Positions 45,466-53,467 of a stretch of 64,000 bases of DNA are shown here, piece after piece. The stretch is from Ogataea parapolymorpha DL-1 (taxonomy: Eukaryota; Ascomycota; Pichiomycetes; Pichiales; Pichiaceae). The stretch lies in NCBI RefSeq assembly GCF_000187245.1, contig NC_027861.1:1364001-1428000 (forward strand). Reading direction: 5' to 3'. Position 1 is the stretch's first letter, and each line of letters begins with the position of its first letter. The position numbers were made by a program, and so were the translations under genes. The notes beneath the pieces are model-generated. The model did not search any database. It had not been told where the DNA came from and saw only the letters and a program-made list of their open reading frames with translations.

Positions 45466-45547
45466 AAGACTATATTTATTTTATTTTCATTTTTGGAAAA
45501 TGCGTATTCGATTTTTCCTCCCCAAAGATTACCCGGCGACACAGCAC

Positions 45548-45555
45548 TATATAAA
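45548..45555 (+). promoter_or_regulatory. TATA box of the U1 snRNA gene
   Basis: TATATAAA, 29-36 bp upstream of the predicted U1 5' end at 45584, the expected distance for a Pol II start. Confidence 0.7.
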
Positions 45556-45583
45556 CCGCCCCGTCGCCGAAAAATATTTTTTC

Positions 45584-45756
45584 ATACTTACCTTGGGAGA
45601 TCACAGGAGATCATGAAGTCCTTGTGATCGGGCCTGTCCAGTTTGCTTTGCACATACCTGCTGCTGGCAGGCTCGCCAGCTCTTCCCTTCGGAGGAGTGT
45701 GGGTCTCATAATTTTTGATATACACTTACAAAGTTTCAGCTTGCTGAATTTTGTAT
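45584..45756 (+). ncRNA. SNR19: U1 spliceosomal snRNA (compact, about 173 nt)
   Basis: Begins ATACTTACCT, the invariant U1 5' end that pairs with 5' splice sites. Stem-loop 1 follows (arms GATCAC 45598-45603 and GTGATC 45624-45629) with the U1-70K loop GAGATCATGAAGTCC, nearly identical to S. cerevisiae U1. TTTGCAC at about 45646-45652 resembles the U1A-binding loop. Two further stems are GCTGGC/GCCAGC (45663-45680) and CTCTTCC/GGAGGAG (45680-45697). The Sm site is AATTTTTG (45710-45717), then a final hairpin (45727-45755). The 3' end abuts the convergent SEC23-family stop codon. Length is near the metazoan 164 nt and far below the ~570 nt of S. cerevisiae. The exact 3' end is inferred. Confidence 0.95.
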
Positions 45757-48027
45757 CTAGGTCGGCTTCACCACCGCGTTATTGACGTGTTCCATGAACG
45801 TTTGTAAACTCACGTCGTCGGTGAGGATCACGGCGCCGCTGTCCGTCTGGCCGTTTGCCAGAATGTGCAAGTCGTCGCCGTTTTTGTACGACGTTGTTGG
45901 GTTCAGCTTCGACATCAAAAACCTCGCCTGCGACCCGCCTTCCTCGGTGTCGATAAATCGCGGCAGTGGGAACCGGTCAACAAGGATGTCTGCAGCTTCC
46001 ACCCGAGGCTGATTCAGGAACTCCTTGAAGTACTCGTAGTCCGGCAGGTCTTGGTACCCCTGTCTTCTCCACTCTGCTATTTGGGAGCCATGGAATATTA
46101 ATAGATGGAAAAACGTGTCCAGGAGCAGGATCCTGTCTGGTCTGATCGACAGCGAATCCAACAACACTGGCTCTGGCTCTTTCTCGATCTCAAACGATGT
46201 CAACGTCGGCTGAATCATGATGAGCGAGTTCATGCACTCCTCCGTCAGGAAACAGTGTCTGTAGAACGCCGTTTCGTCCGGCGACGAGTTGAAGATTTGG
46301 ATGAAATTGGACCGTCTCAGATGGTACATGAACTGCGGAAAGAGGTTCAAATTCTGAGACAGCACCAACGACCGCGGATCGCCCACTTTGTAGGTTCCAA
46401 ACTTGGAACACAGGTCCACCAAAATCTTGTCGCACCACCGAATGGCGTCCGTGGAGTTGTCTCTCAGCACCTTATACAGTGCTTCACGAGCAACCAGCAC
46501 AGCGGCAGCCTCCTGGTCGAAAAAGTCAATCAAATTCTGTCCCGGTTGCAGACTTGGCTGGTGACTGGTGGTCACATGCAGTCTACGCGTGCCGTCCGAA
46601 TGCTGGTAGCTGGTGATAAATTGTATGATCCCGAACGGTTGGCTAACCTCAATGACAGGCTCGAAATACACACCGTAGGTCGAATGCACAGAGACTCCGC
46701 CTAGCTTCCACGTGTCCGTCCCGCCCACGCCAATCTCCTTGTCCGCCACAAACGGCGTCTTGTGCTTGAGCGCGGTCACGTGACCGACAATACCACTGAG
46801 CTTGAGGTTATTTGTGGTTTTGATCTCGAGCGTGGCGTTGAGGCCGAACTCGAGCGTGCCTGCGGGTGTGCGGTTGAAGAATCTTTGCAGAGACTGTTTA
46901 AAAATGGCCGTCGAGAACCCGTCGCTCTGGATCGCCGTGCCTCCCGATCTGTGCATGAGACACTCCATTTCGGCAAGGCCGACCTGGTCGTAGGAGCCGA
47001 CAAATATGTCCACTGTGTGGCCTGCTTTGGACGCGATGGCTGCCAGCTCTTCGTAGAATTTTGCCGATTTTTTGTATTGCTTGAGCATGGCCGGGTCTTT
47101 TTGCAGATCGCTGTGCGATCTGATTGGATTTTTCAAAGCGGTGTCCACGATTTTGCCCGGGCCGTATGTGCAGGGGCCTCCCGTAAACAGCATCAAACGG
47201 GCACCAGACTTGGCGAACGTGGACGAGAGCAGGTTGATGGCCACGTTCAACGCAGCTCCCGTGGCACGCTGGTTCCTATGGTATTTCTCGACAGGGAACG
47301 AGTCTGGGGTAAGCGACTCAATTAAAGTGGTGAGTTGAAACTCGCACATGGCCAGCTGCTGGATGAACCTGCTGGCAGGGTTTAGCGGCATTTCAGGCTG
47401 ATTCTGGACGGGTCTCCTGTGCGCTTTGAGGTCTCCAGAAAGCACGCCCAGAGTTTTCTCTATTTGGTCTGCATTATAGCTTTTCTGCCCATTAAAACAG
47501 TAGCTCGAGCTCGAGTCCTGATGGCCGATCTCGTGGACGTTGACATTTTTTCCAAACGTGATAAAGCCAACCAGGGCATCTGGAGGAATCAAGTTCATTG
47601 CCACCAGCAGGCTTTCCTTCAGGGCAGCGAGGTTTTCTGGTTCCAGGCACAGATCCACGACAAAAAGGAACACATAGGGCTGCTGGGTGGCCAGCGGCGG
47701 CAATATGTACTCGTAATTGACGGCTTCGGGACGAGCTTCGAATGGCAGGTCGGCGAGCTCATGAGCAAACTGGTTGCGCAGCCGACATAGCGAGCATGTC
47801 CACGTTCTGCTCTGCAGGTCAGGCTGACAGTACGGGTTCAGCAGCGCCCGGCACCCACGACAGGAGATGGGAGGTCCATTTAACAAGAGTGGACTCTCCA
47901 TAGGTCTGAGCGGCTGGTACAGACAAGAGAACGGCACGACGTAGTTTTTGGCGTCGTTCTTAGACTGCGGCAGCGCGTTCCACGCAAACCGCAGCCCCGT
48001 CAAGTCTTCGTACGCTTCAAAAGACAT
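45757..48027 (-). CDS. SEC23: COPII coat GTPase-activating subunit Sec23 (or its paralogue Nel1)
   Basis: 756 residues from ATG 48027. N-terminus FEAYEDLTGLRFAWNALPQSK, zinc finger CRGCRALLNPYC...CSLCRLRN, trunk domain (FLFVVDLCLEPENLAALKESL, RATGAALNVAINLL), beta-barrel, helical domain and gelsolin domain (QARFLMSKLNPT). FDQEAAAVLVAREALYKV, LRRSNFIQIFNSSPDETAFYRH and NSLIMIQPTLTSFE are strongly conserved. Sec23 with Sec24 forms the inner COPII coat and stimulates Sar1 GTP hydrolysis at ER exit sites. Divergence in the trunk leaves open the non-coat paralogue Nel1; S. cerevisiae Sec23 is 768 residues. Confidence 0.88.
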   Translation of the reverse strand: MSFEAYEDLTGLRFAWNALPQSKNDAKNYVVPFSCLYQPLRPMESPLLLNGPPISCRGCRALLNPYCQPDLQSRTWTCSLCRLRNQFAHELADLPFEARPEAVNYEYILPPLATQQPYVFLFVVDLCLEPENLAALKESLLVAMNLIPPDALVGFITFGKNVNVHEIGHQDSSSSYCFNGQKSYNADQIEKTLGVLSGDLKAHRRPVQNQPEMPLNPASRFIQQLAMCEFQLTTLIESLTPDSFPVEKYHRNQRATGAALNVAINLLSSTFAKSGARLMLFTGGPCTYGPGKIVDTALKNPIRSHSDLQKDPAMLKQYKKSAKFYEELAAIASKAGHTVDIFVGSYDQVGLAEMECLMHRSGGTAIQSDGFSTAIFKQSLQRFFNRTPAGTLEFGLNATLEIKTTNNLKLSGIVGHVTALKHKTPFVADKEIGVGGTDTWKLGGVSVHSTYGVYFEPVIEVSQPFGIIQFITSYQHSDGTRRLHVTTSHQPSLQPGQNLIDFFDQEAAAVLVAREALYKVLRDNSTDAIRWCDKILVDLCSKFGTYKVGDPRSLVLSQNLNLFPQFMYHLRRSNFIQIFNSSPDETAFYRHCFLTEECMNSLIMIQPTLTSFEIEKEPEPVLLDSLSIRPDRILLLDTFFHLLIFHGSQIAEWRRQGYQDLPDYEYFKEFLNQPRVEAADILVDRFPLPRFIDTEEGGSQARFLMSKLNPTTSYKNGDDLHILANGQTDSGAVILTDDVSLQTFMEHVNNAVVKPT

Positions 48028-48132
48028 GCAACTCGGGGACAACAAATGCCAGCTGTATTGGCGTATGTTTTTTGAAAAAAAATAAGATCGGTCTGGGGAG
48101 TAAATAATATTAAAAATAAATCAGCTTTATTT

Positions 48133-48732
48133 ATGATCGAGCAGCTAGAGCACGAGTCGCTGGGAGAGCTGGTGACGGACATTTTGAAACGTGAGTGGCC
48201 GCCAGGGGAGATCTTTGTGGTCGATCTGGCTCCAGATCTTGCCCAGCCAGTCCATCTGCCGCGGCTAAGTGTCGCACAGCTCAAAATATACTCCAGGGTC
48301 AGATACGTGTGTGTGCAGCAGTTCAGAATGCACACACTGGCTGCTATTTTGGCTTCGTTGCAGTTTGAGCCGTGTGCAAGCGTTGTGTTGCACGGACTCT
48401 GGGAACAGCTTTCTGTGGTGTACTCAGAGATCCTCACCACTCCGGAGCCGTCGTACGTCTCCGAATTTAGCGAGTACAAACTGTCGATCGTTGTTCTTGT
48501 GCTATACAAACTGCAGATGTTGAGTGAGAGTAAAAAGGTGGTTCTAAGCGATGGTGCCGCAGTTGTGGAACGGTTGGGCGCCATTTTTGTCTCGAAAAAC
48601 GACACCCTCGACGACGTGAAGAGGTTCAGGGTACAGAATCTCGTGTCGGTTGAGCAATTGGCTAGTCAATATGGAATGAGTTTCTCTAAAAAGGCGGAGA
48701 TTGAATCTGGTACTGGCTCTGCTGGGGATTGA
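48133..48732 (+). CDS. Conserved-looking protein of unknown function
   Basis: 199 residues starting MIEQLEHESLGELVTDIL. The pattern of a hydrophobic strand (GEIFVVDLAP), then helix-strand alternation (VVLHGLWEQLSVVY; LSIVVLVLYKLQML; KKVVLSDGAAVVERLGA) suggests an alpha/beta fold of the size of small RecA-like or Elongator/Shu accessory proteins. There is no Walker A motif and I cannot assign a family. Its start is 105 bp from the divergent SEC23-family start. Its last 47 bp overlap the coding end of HSE1 on the other strand. Confidence 0.7.
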   Translation: MIEQLEHESLGELVTDILKREWPPGEIFVVDLAPDLAQPVHLPRLSVAQLKIYSRVRYVCVQQFRMHTLAAILASLQFEPCASVVLHGLWEQLSVVYSEILTTPEPSYVSEFSEYKLSIVVLVLYKLQMLSESKKVVLSDGAAVVERLGAIFVSKNDTLDDVKRFRVQNLVSVEQLASQYGMSFSKKAEIESGTGSAGD

Positions 48733-49888
48733 ACCCGAACGTGGTCGGATTCGGTGACGGCAGCGGCTGGCTATTTTTCGCCTCCCTCAGCAGCTGGTGG
48801 TACAGCTCGACACTCGCGTCGACGTTTTTCTGCATACTTTGCAGCTCCAACACCTTCAGCTTGTACAAATCCAATATTTGGCGCAGAGTTTCTCTTGTTT
48901 GGCTGAGCTGGTCGAGCTTGCCCGGGATCTGGTCTCTAATCAATATGCTTTCGAACTCCTGGCTGGAGATCGGCTGCGAGGCCACTCGCGTCTTCAGATC
49001 GATCAGTTTTGACAGCAGCACCTCCACGTTGAACGAGTTATCCAGTAGCGTCACCAGCTCAGCTAACTCGCGCTCTGTGGCCTGCGGAACCTTCTCGACG
49101 TAATTCACAGGCACAATGCCCAGGTTTCCGTTCAGACAGCCTCGAATCCAGTCGTCGTTGACCTTCTCAACCACGACGATGATGTCATCTTTCTTGAACG
49201 ATAGCGTGTCGTCGTCGTTCGACTGCAGATCATACAAAGCACGCACCTTTTCTGGGGCCGGAACTGGGGCAGGGGCTGGAGCTTGGGCGTATTCTGGCGC
49301 GGCAGAAGGCACGTTCAACGGCTGCTCAGCCACGGACGTGCTCTGGCGTTCGCTGAACGGCGGGCCCGTCTCCCTCAGCGACATCTCAATCGCCTTGCTA
49401 AGCTCCTCGTCCTCCTCGCCACCAGCAGGCTTCGGAGTGCCATCAACCTCAGAAACAGCCTGCTGGCACAAATACAGATACTTCTTCTGAAGCTCCTTGA
49501 AACTGTCCTCCATCGCACGCAGCGACTCGTCGCCCTTGAAACTCTTGCTTAGCTTGTAGATCTCCTTGATGACAGCGTACTTGATGGAATTGTGCATTTT
49601 CGGGTCGTTCACCAGCTTGACAAGGTAATTGTTGACGAAAGACCGCTTGGCGATCTGGCCGCGCATCATGGCGCCGCAGTTCTCGGCCAAAAAGTCCAAC
49701 AGCGACACACTGCGCAGAATAACGTTGGCGTTGTTGGATTCCAGCTTGGTTTTGATGATGTTGACAGACTCCTCGATGTTGGTGTCGGCGTCGCTCTTGA
49801 CGATGTCGACGACGTCCAGCAATAGCCCGAAATCGTCCTCGGTCAGCTCGGCCGACGTGGCCTTGTCTATGCTCTCTTTCAAGGACAT
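48686..49888 (-). CDS. HSE1: ESCRT-0 subunit Hse1
   Basis: 400 residues from ATG 49888; an ATG at 49921 would add 11 hydrophobic residues and is less likely. VHS domain (about 1-135: SLKESIDKATSAELTEDDFGLLLDVVD, here in part), ubiquitin-interacting motif EEDEELSKAIEMSLRE (about 160-175), Pro/Ala linker, SH3 domain (about 215-270: VRALYDLQSNDDDTLSFKKDD, in part, to GIVPVNYVEKV), and a C-terminal helical GAT-like/coiled-coil part. With Vps27 it binds ubiquitylated cargo on endosomes and starts multivesicular body sorting. Confidence 0.95.
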   Translation of the reverse strand: MSLKESIDKATSAELTEDDFGLLLDVVDIVKSDADTNIEESVNIIKTKLESNNANVILRSVSLLDFLAENCGAMMRGQIAKRSFVNNYLVKLVNDPKMHNSIKYAVIKEIYKLSKSFKGDESLRAMEDSFKELQKKYLYLCQQAVSEVDGTPKPAGGEEDEELSKAIEMSLRETGPPFSERQSTSVAEQPLNVPSAAPEYAQAPAPAPVPAPEKVRALYDLQSNDDDTLSFKKDDIIVVVEKVNDDWIRGCLNGNLGIVPVNYVEKVPQATERELAELVTLLDNSFNVEVLLSKLIDLKTRVASQPISSQEFESILIRDQIPGKLDQLSQTRETLRQILDLYKLKVLELQSMQKNVDASVELYHQLLREAKNSQPLPSPNPTTFGFNPQQSQYQIQSPPF

Positions 49889-50218
49889 GCAAATAAAGTG
49901 AATATAAAACGGTATCCACATCTCTGCACCGTTTTTGCTACCCGCTTGCCGAGGCTCGCATCATTATCCGCACCCGTGCACCAGCACGGGAAGTGCCGTC
50001 CGAGGCGTGCCGCGGACCCTTGTTCTTCGCCGAGTGTGCAGCCTTTTAGATAACGCTGCGGCTGCAGCTTGTTGTTAGGCAGATATCAGATAAAGGAAGG
50101 CCGTATGGCTTTCTGCATTGTTCGGCGCGCAGCCTGCATTGTCTGTTGGCCGCATGTCATCTTGGGAAAAAAATTTTCTATATAAACGAACGTTATCTGC
50201 CCGTTCAATCAGCACAAA
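49889..50218. promoter_or_regulatory. 330-bp divergent promoter (HSE1 / FCY2-type permease) with GATA motifs
   Basis: GATAAC at 50049-50054, GATAAA at 50089-50094 and GATAAC on the minus strand at 50192-50197 point towards the permease gene. A TATATAAA box lies near 50179-50186, about 35 bp before its ATG. The pattern fits nitrogen-regulated control by GATA factors such as the one at 6839-8122. Confidence 0.55.
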
Positions 50219-51760
50219 ATGGCCCCAGACCCTGAGAAGAAGATCGACGAGTCGCTGAGCGACGAGCCTTTCGTCCAAGAGACCTCCGAGGTGGAGAAGA
50301 CCAGACTCTCTGGCTTCTACGCCAACATCATGAGCATGTTCCATGGTGAAACGAGAGGCATTGAAATGATTCCCGTGCAAGAAAAAACCCAAACCTCTCT
50401 TTGGACCTGTGCGTCCATGTGGCTCTCGGCCAACATGGTGATCGCCACTTTCAACATTGGATGTTTGTCCTATGGTGTTTTTGGCCTTGACTTTGGAACC
50501 TCTGTTCTGGCCATTATTTTCTTCAATCTCTTGGGTGCCATTCCAGTGGCCTTCTTCTCTGTCCACGGAGCCAAATTTGGTCTCAGACAGATGGTGCTTT
50601 CGAGGTACCTTGTCGGAGATATTGCCATGCGGATTTTCGCCTTCATCAACGTCGTTGCCTGCGTTGGTTGGGGTGCCGTGAACATTATGGCTTCTGCCCA
50701 GCTGCTCAACATCGTCAACAACCATGCTCTACCAGCGTGGGCCGGGTGTTTGATCATCATCATCCTGACCATTATCGTCACCTTTTTCGGCTACAACGTC
50801 ATCCACGCGTACGAGAAATGGTCCTGGATCCCTAACGTTGTCGCTTTCATCGCCATCATCGCCAGACTGTCCATCGACGATGTCTTCGTGGCGGGCATTC
50901 CTAACGACGACGGAACTTATACTACCTGGGGCTCCGGCGAAACTTTCGCCGGTAGCGTGCTCTCCTTTGGAGGTACCATTTTCGGATTCGCTGCCGGATG
51001 GACCACATACGCCGCCGACTACACTACCTACATGAAGCCAAACTCCAACCCATACAGAATCTTCTTCTCTGTGCTGGGTGGCCTGTGTCTTCCTCTGATT
51101 TTCACCATGATTCTGGGTGCTGCTGCCGTCACCGGTATCAAGACCAACCAGACCTACGCCGATTTGTACAGCGAGTACTCGGTTGGTGGACTGGTGTACG
51201 CCATTCTTGTCGAGCACTCGCTTCACAGGTTTGGAGAATTTTTGTGTGTGCTGCTTGCTCTCTCGACCGTCTGCAACAATCTGCCAAATATGTACTCCAT
51301 CGCTCTAGGAGCCCAGGCTTTCTGGTCGCCTTTGGCCAAAGTGCCAAGAGTCGTTTGGACTGTTGTTGGAAACTGTCTTACCCTTGCCATTTGTATCCCG
51401 GCATACTACCACTTCGAATCTGTTGTTGAGAACTTCATGAACATCATTGGATACTACCTGGCTATCTACGACGCCATCTCCCTTTCTGAGCACTTCTTCT
51501 ACCTGAAGGGCTTCAGCGGCTACAACATGGAGATCTACAACAATAAGAAGCTTCTGAATCCAGGATACGCCGGTGCGTTCGCTTTCTGCTGCGGTGCTGC
51601 AGGTACTGCCATCGGCATGGACCAGACCTGGTACGCCGGTGTCATTGGAAGAAAAATCGGAAAGTTCGGTGCAGAGATCGGTTTCGAGCTTGCCTTCGGT
51701 TTCGCCTTCATTGCCTACAACGTCACCAGACCTTTAGAGAGAAAATACTTCGGTCGCTAG
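50219..51760 (+). CDS. FCY2: Purine-cytosine permease (Fcy2 family, NCS1)
   Basis: 513 residues, about 12 membrane helices. Family blocks: GIEMIPVQEKTQTSLWTCASMWLSANMVIATFNIG (start of helix 1), FGTSVLAIIFFNLLGAIPVAFF, GLRQMVLSRY, GWGAVNIMASAQLL, EKWSWIPNVVAFIAII, GWTTYAADYTTYMKPN. It imports adenine, guanine, hypoxanthine and cytosine with protons at the plasma membrane. Codon use is strongly biased (many AAC, GGT, TCC, GTC codons), indicating high expression. Which of the Fcy2/Fcy21/Fcy22 forms it represents cannot be told. Confidence 0.93.
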   Translation: MAPDPEKKIDESLSDEPFVQETSEVEKTRLSGFYANIMSMFHGETRGIEMIPVQEKTQTSLWTCASMWLSANMVIATFNIGCLSYGVFGLDFGTSVLAIIFFNLLGAIPVAFFSVHGAKFGLRQMVLSRYLVGDIAMRIFAFINVVACVGWGAVNIMASAQLLNIVNNHALPAWAGCLIIIILTIIVTFFGYNVIHAYEKWSWIPNVVAFIAIIARLSIDDVFVAGIPNDDGTYTTWGSGETFAGSVLSFGGTIFGFAAGWTTYAADYTTYMKPNSNPYRIFFSVLGGLCLPLIFTMILGAAAVTGIKTNQTYADLYSEYSVGGLVYAILVEHSLHRFGEFLCVLLALSTVCNNLPNMYSIALGAQAFWSPLAKVPRVVWTVVGNCLTLAICIPAYYHFESVVENFMNIIGYYLAIYDAISLSEHFFYLKGFSGYNMEIYNNKKLLNPGYAGAFAFCCGAAGTAIGMDQTWYAGVIGRKIGKFGAEIGFELAFGFAFIAYNVTRPLERKYFGR

Positions 51761-51816
51761 TTTCGCTCCGAAATAATTTAATTAGCCCGAATATATTTAA
51801 TTTTTTATTTTAAAGT

Positions 51817-52461
51817 ATGCCTCCTGAAGATCTTGCTGCTGACGGCAAATCGGGGCAGCCCCTGTATAACCAGGATATAAATGTCATCAACACAGAGAAT
51901 TATGGAGCCCTGTATCGTCTGGTGGACGATCTGGCGGAAGTGTTGAATGAGAACGCCAAGCTAAAACAGGATATATGGACACAGACAGATCAGATCTCTA
52001 CGTCACTGAATGCTAATTATCAGGGCCTGTTTCCAACAGAGGACGAAAGCAGGTTCAAATACCGCAATTTGAAACCCATTGACGAAACGCAACTGGATTC
52101 TCCTTCGCCGAAAACTAGGCGAATCAAAGAACTCAGGCTGGAGAATCAGCAACTGGCAGAACTTCTGATAAGCAGGAAAAAATACAACCAAGAATTGCGT
52201 GACACTGTTGATGAATCAGAGGAAGATCTCCTAAACATTCTGGAGGTTCTGTCTCAAAAATGTATCGAACTGAACAAGCAACAGCTCGAGGACCAGAAAC
52301 GCTACAGCGAACAAATTCTCATTAAGAAACAGCAGATGCACGCCAAATTCCTCCAGTTGGCAGAGATGGACGAAAAATTCAAACAGCTATACTCTCTTTT
52401 CAACCAACTGCGCACGTATTTGGACGAGAACGTTGACCTACAAATTGCTCACAGACCATAA
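51817..52461 (+). CDS. Coiled-coil protein of unknown function
   Basis: 214 residues, very rich in Leu, Glu, Gln and Lys. Heptad-like repeats run through about residues 25-65 and 95-205 (RRIKELRLENQQLAELLISRKK, in part; QQLEDQKRYSEQILIKKQQMH). No catalytic or zinc motif. Size and coiled-coil layout resemble small kinetochore, spindle-pole or tethering subunits, but I recognise no family. Its stop codon is 1 bp from the stop of RNH201 on the opposite strand. Confidence 0.75.
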   Translation: MPPEDLAADGKSGQPLYNQDINVINTENYGALYRLVDDLAEVLNENAKLKQDIWTQTDQISTSLNANYQGLFPTEDESRFKYRNLKPIDETQLDSPSPKTRRIKELRLENQQLAELLISRKKYNQELRDTVDESEEDLLNILEVLSQKCIELNKQQLEDQKRYSEQILIKKQQMHAKFLQLAEMDEKFKQLYSLFNQLRTYLDENVDLQIAHRP

Positions 52462-52462
52462 T

Positions 52463-53374
52463 TCATTCGCTTATCACATCGCTTACAAAATACGACTTCC
52501 CGGCAGCAGGCTTGCTCATCATACTGGCGACGTTTGCAAAATCGTCGCTTGTCTGCAATTCGTCCTCCCAGACCATCGGAACAGCGCCGCTTTTAACCAA
52601 AGCGTCGCGCGAAGTTTGCCATGAAAAGCGCACCATGGAGTTCCATCCAAACACGGGGTGCACGTTCGAGTTGAGCCACTGCGACGTGCGCGGGTCGGAA
52701 GGGTAGCCAGACCCCCAATCTGCTCCGTCAGCCAGATAGTACAAACTGCAGTCCCTGGTCACCTTAGCCACAATTGACGCTGTCGACACGATAGGGAACA
52801 GACTATCGGCCTTTTTGGTAACTGTCACTTTTATCCCTGGAAATCTACTGCTCAGTTTGCGCTGGTACGAGTCAGGTGGCCCAACAGTGTCAACGTATAC
52901 TTCTTTTAGATTGACCTTTTGGTCCAAAACTCCCTGAATCAGCTTGATCGTCGCGTCATGTGCTTGCTCGTTGAGGTTAATATTTCCAATTAGCCTTGGC
53001 TTGAGCATTTCGCTCGAAATATCTCGCGCGGTCATTGTCGTGGTGGCCCATCCGACGTTCTGACACAAATCTCCGTCTGGCTCGATGATGGATTTCATCA
53101 GCTGGTCTCTTCTTTCCACCGTGAGGGTCTTGGAGTCTGCAAATCCATACACGGACTTGAGATCGCTGGAATAATCTTTCAAACAGTACGCGATTCCATA
53201 AACCATGGGTCCTAAAACAGGGCCTCTTCCGGCCTCGTCGACTCCCAAGATGACCGGCTCATTGGGCGATTCGAGCACTTTCACTGGCACAGGCGACCGA
53301 TATGTGTGGGTTGTGTTGCTTATTGGAAGCGGGACCGACGGAAGTCGCAGATTTTCAAAAAGACTGGTCTCCAT
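52463..53374 (-). CDS. RNH201: Ribonuclease H2 catalytic subunit A
   Basis: 303 residues. The RNase HII motif GVDEAGRGPVLGPMVYG provides Asp46 and Glu47; YVDTVGPP and KADSLFPIVSTASIVAKVTRD (in part) give the remaining acidic and Lys residues; the GSGYPSDPRTSQWL block is the eukaryotic type-2 signature. Removes ribonucleotides and RNA-DNA hybrids in the nucleus as a heterotrimer with Rnh202 and Rnh203. Full length (S. cerevisiae 307). Confidence 0.96.
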   Translation of the reverse strand: METSLFENLRLPSVPLPISNTTHTYRSPVPVKVLESPNEPVILGVDEAGRGPVLGPMVYGIAYCLKDYSSDLKSVYGFADSKTLTVERRDQLMKSIIEPDGDLCQNVGWATTTMTARDISSEMLKPRLIGNINLNEQAHDATIKLIQGVLDQKVNLKEVYVDTVGPPDSYQRKLSSRFPGIKVTVTKKADSLFPIVSTASIVAKVTRDCSLYYLADGADWGSGYPSDPRTSQWLNSNVHPVFGWNSMVRFSWQTSRDALVKSGAVPMVWEDELQTSDDFANVASMMSKPAAGKSYFVSDVISE

Positions 53375-53467
53375 ACGCGTTGGACAAAAAATAAAAAAAA
53401 CCTGCCAAATTATTTAATTAGTACTCCAAGTCGATCCTTCTATTATGCCATCTTCTTACTATACTGT

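Noticed and set aside
45247..45627. 126-codon plus-strand ORF running into the U1 gene
   Set aside because: Antisense shadow of ARP9 that continues by chance through the U1 promoter; composition is not protein-like.
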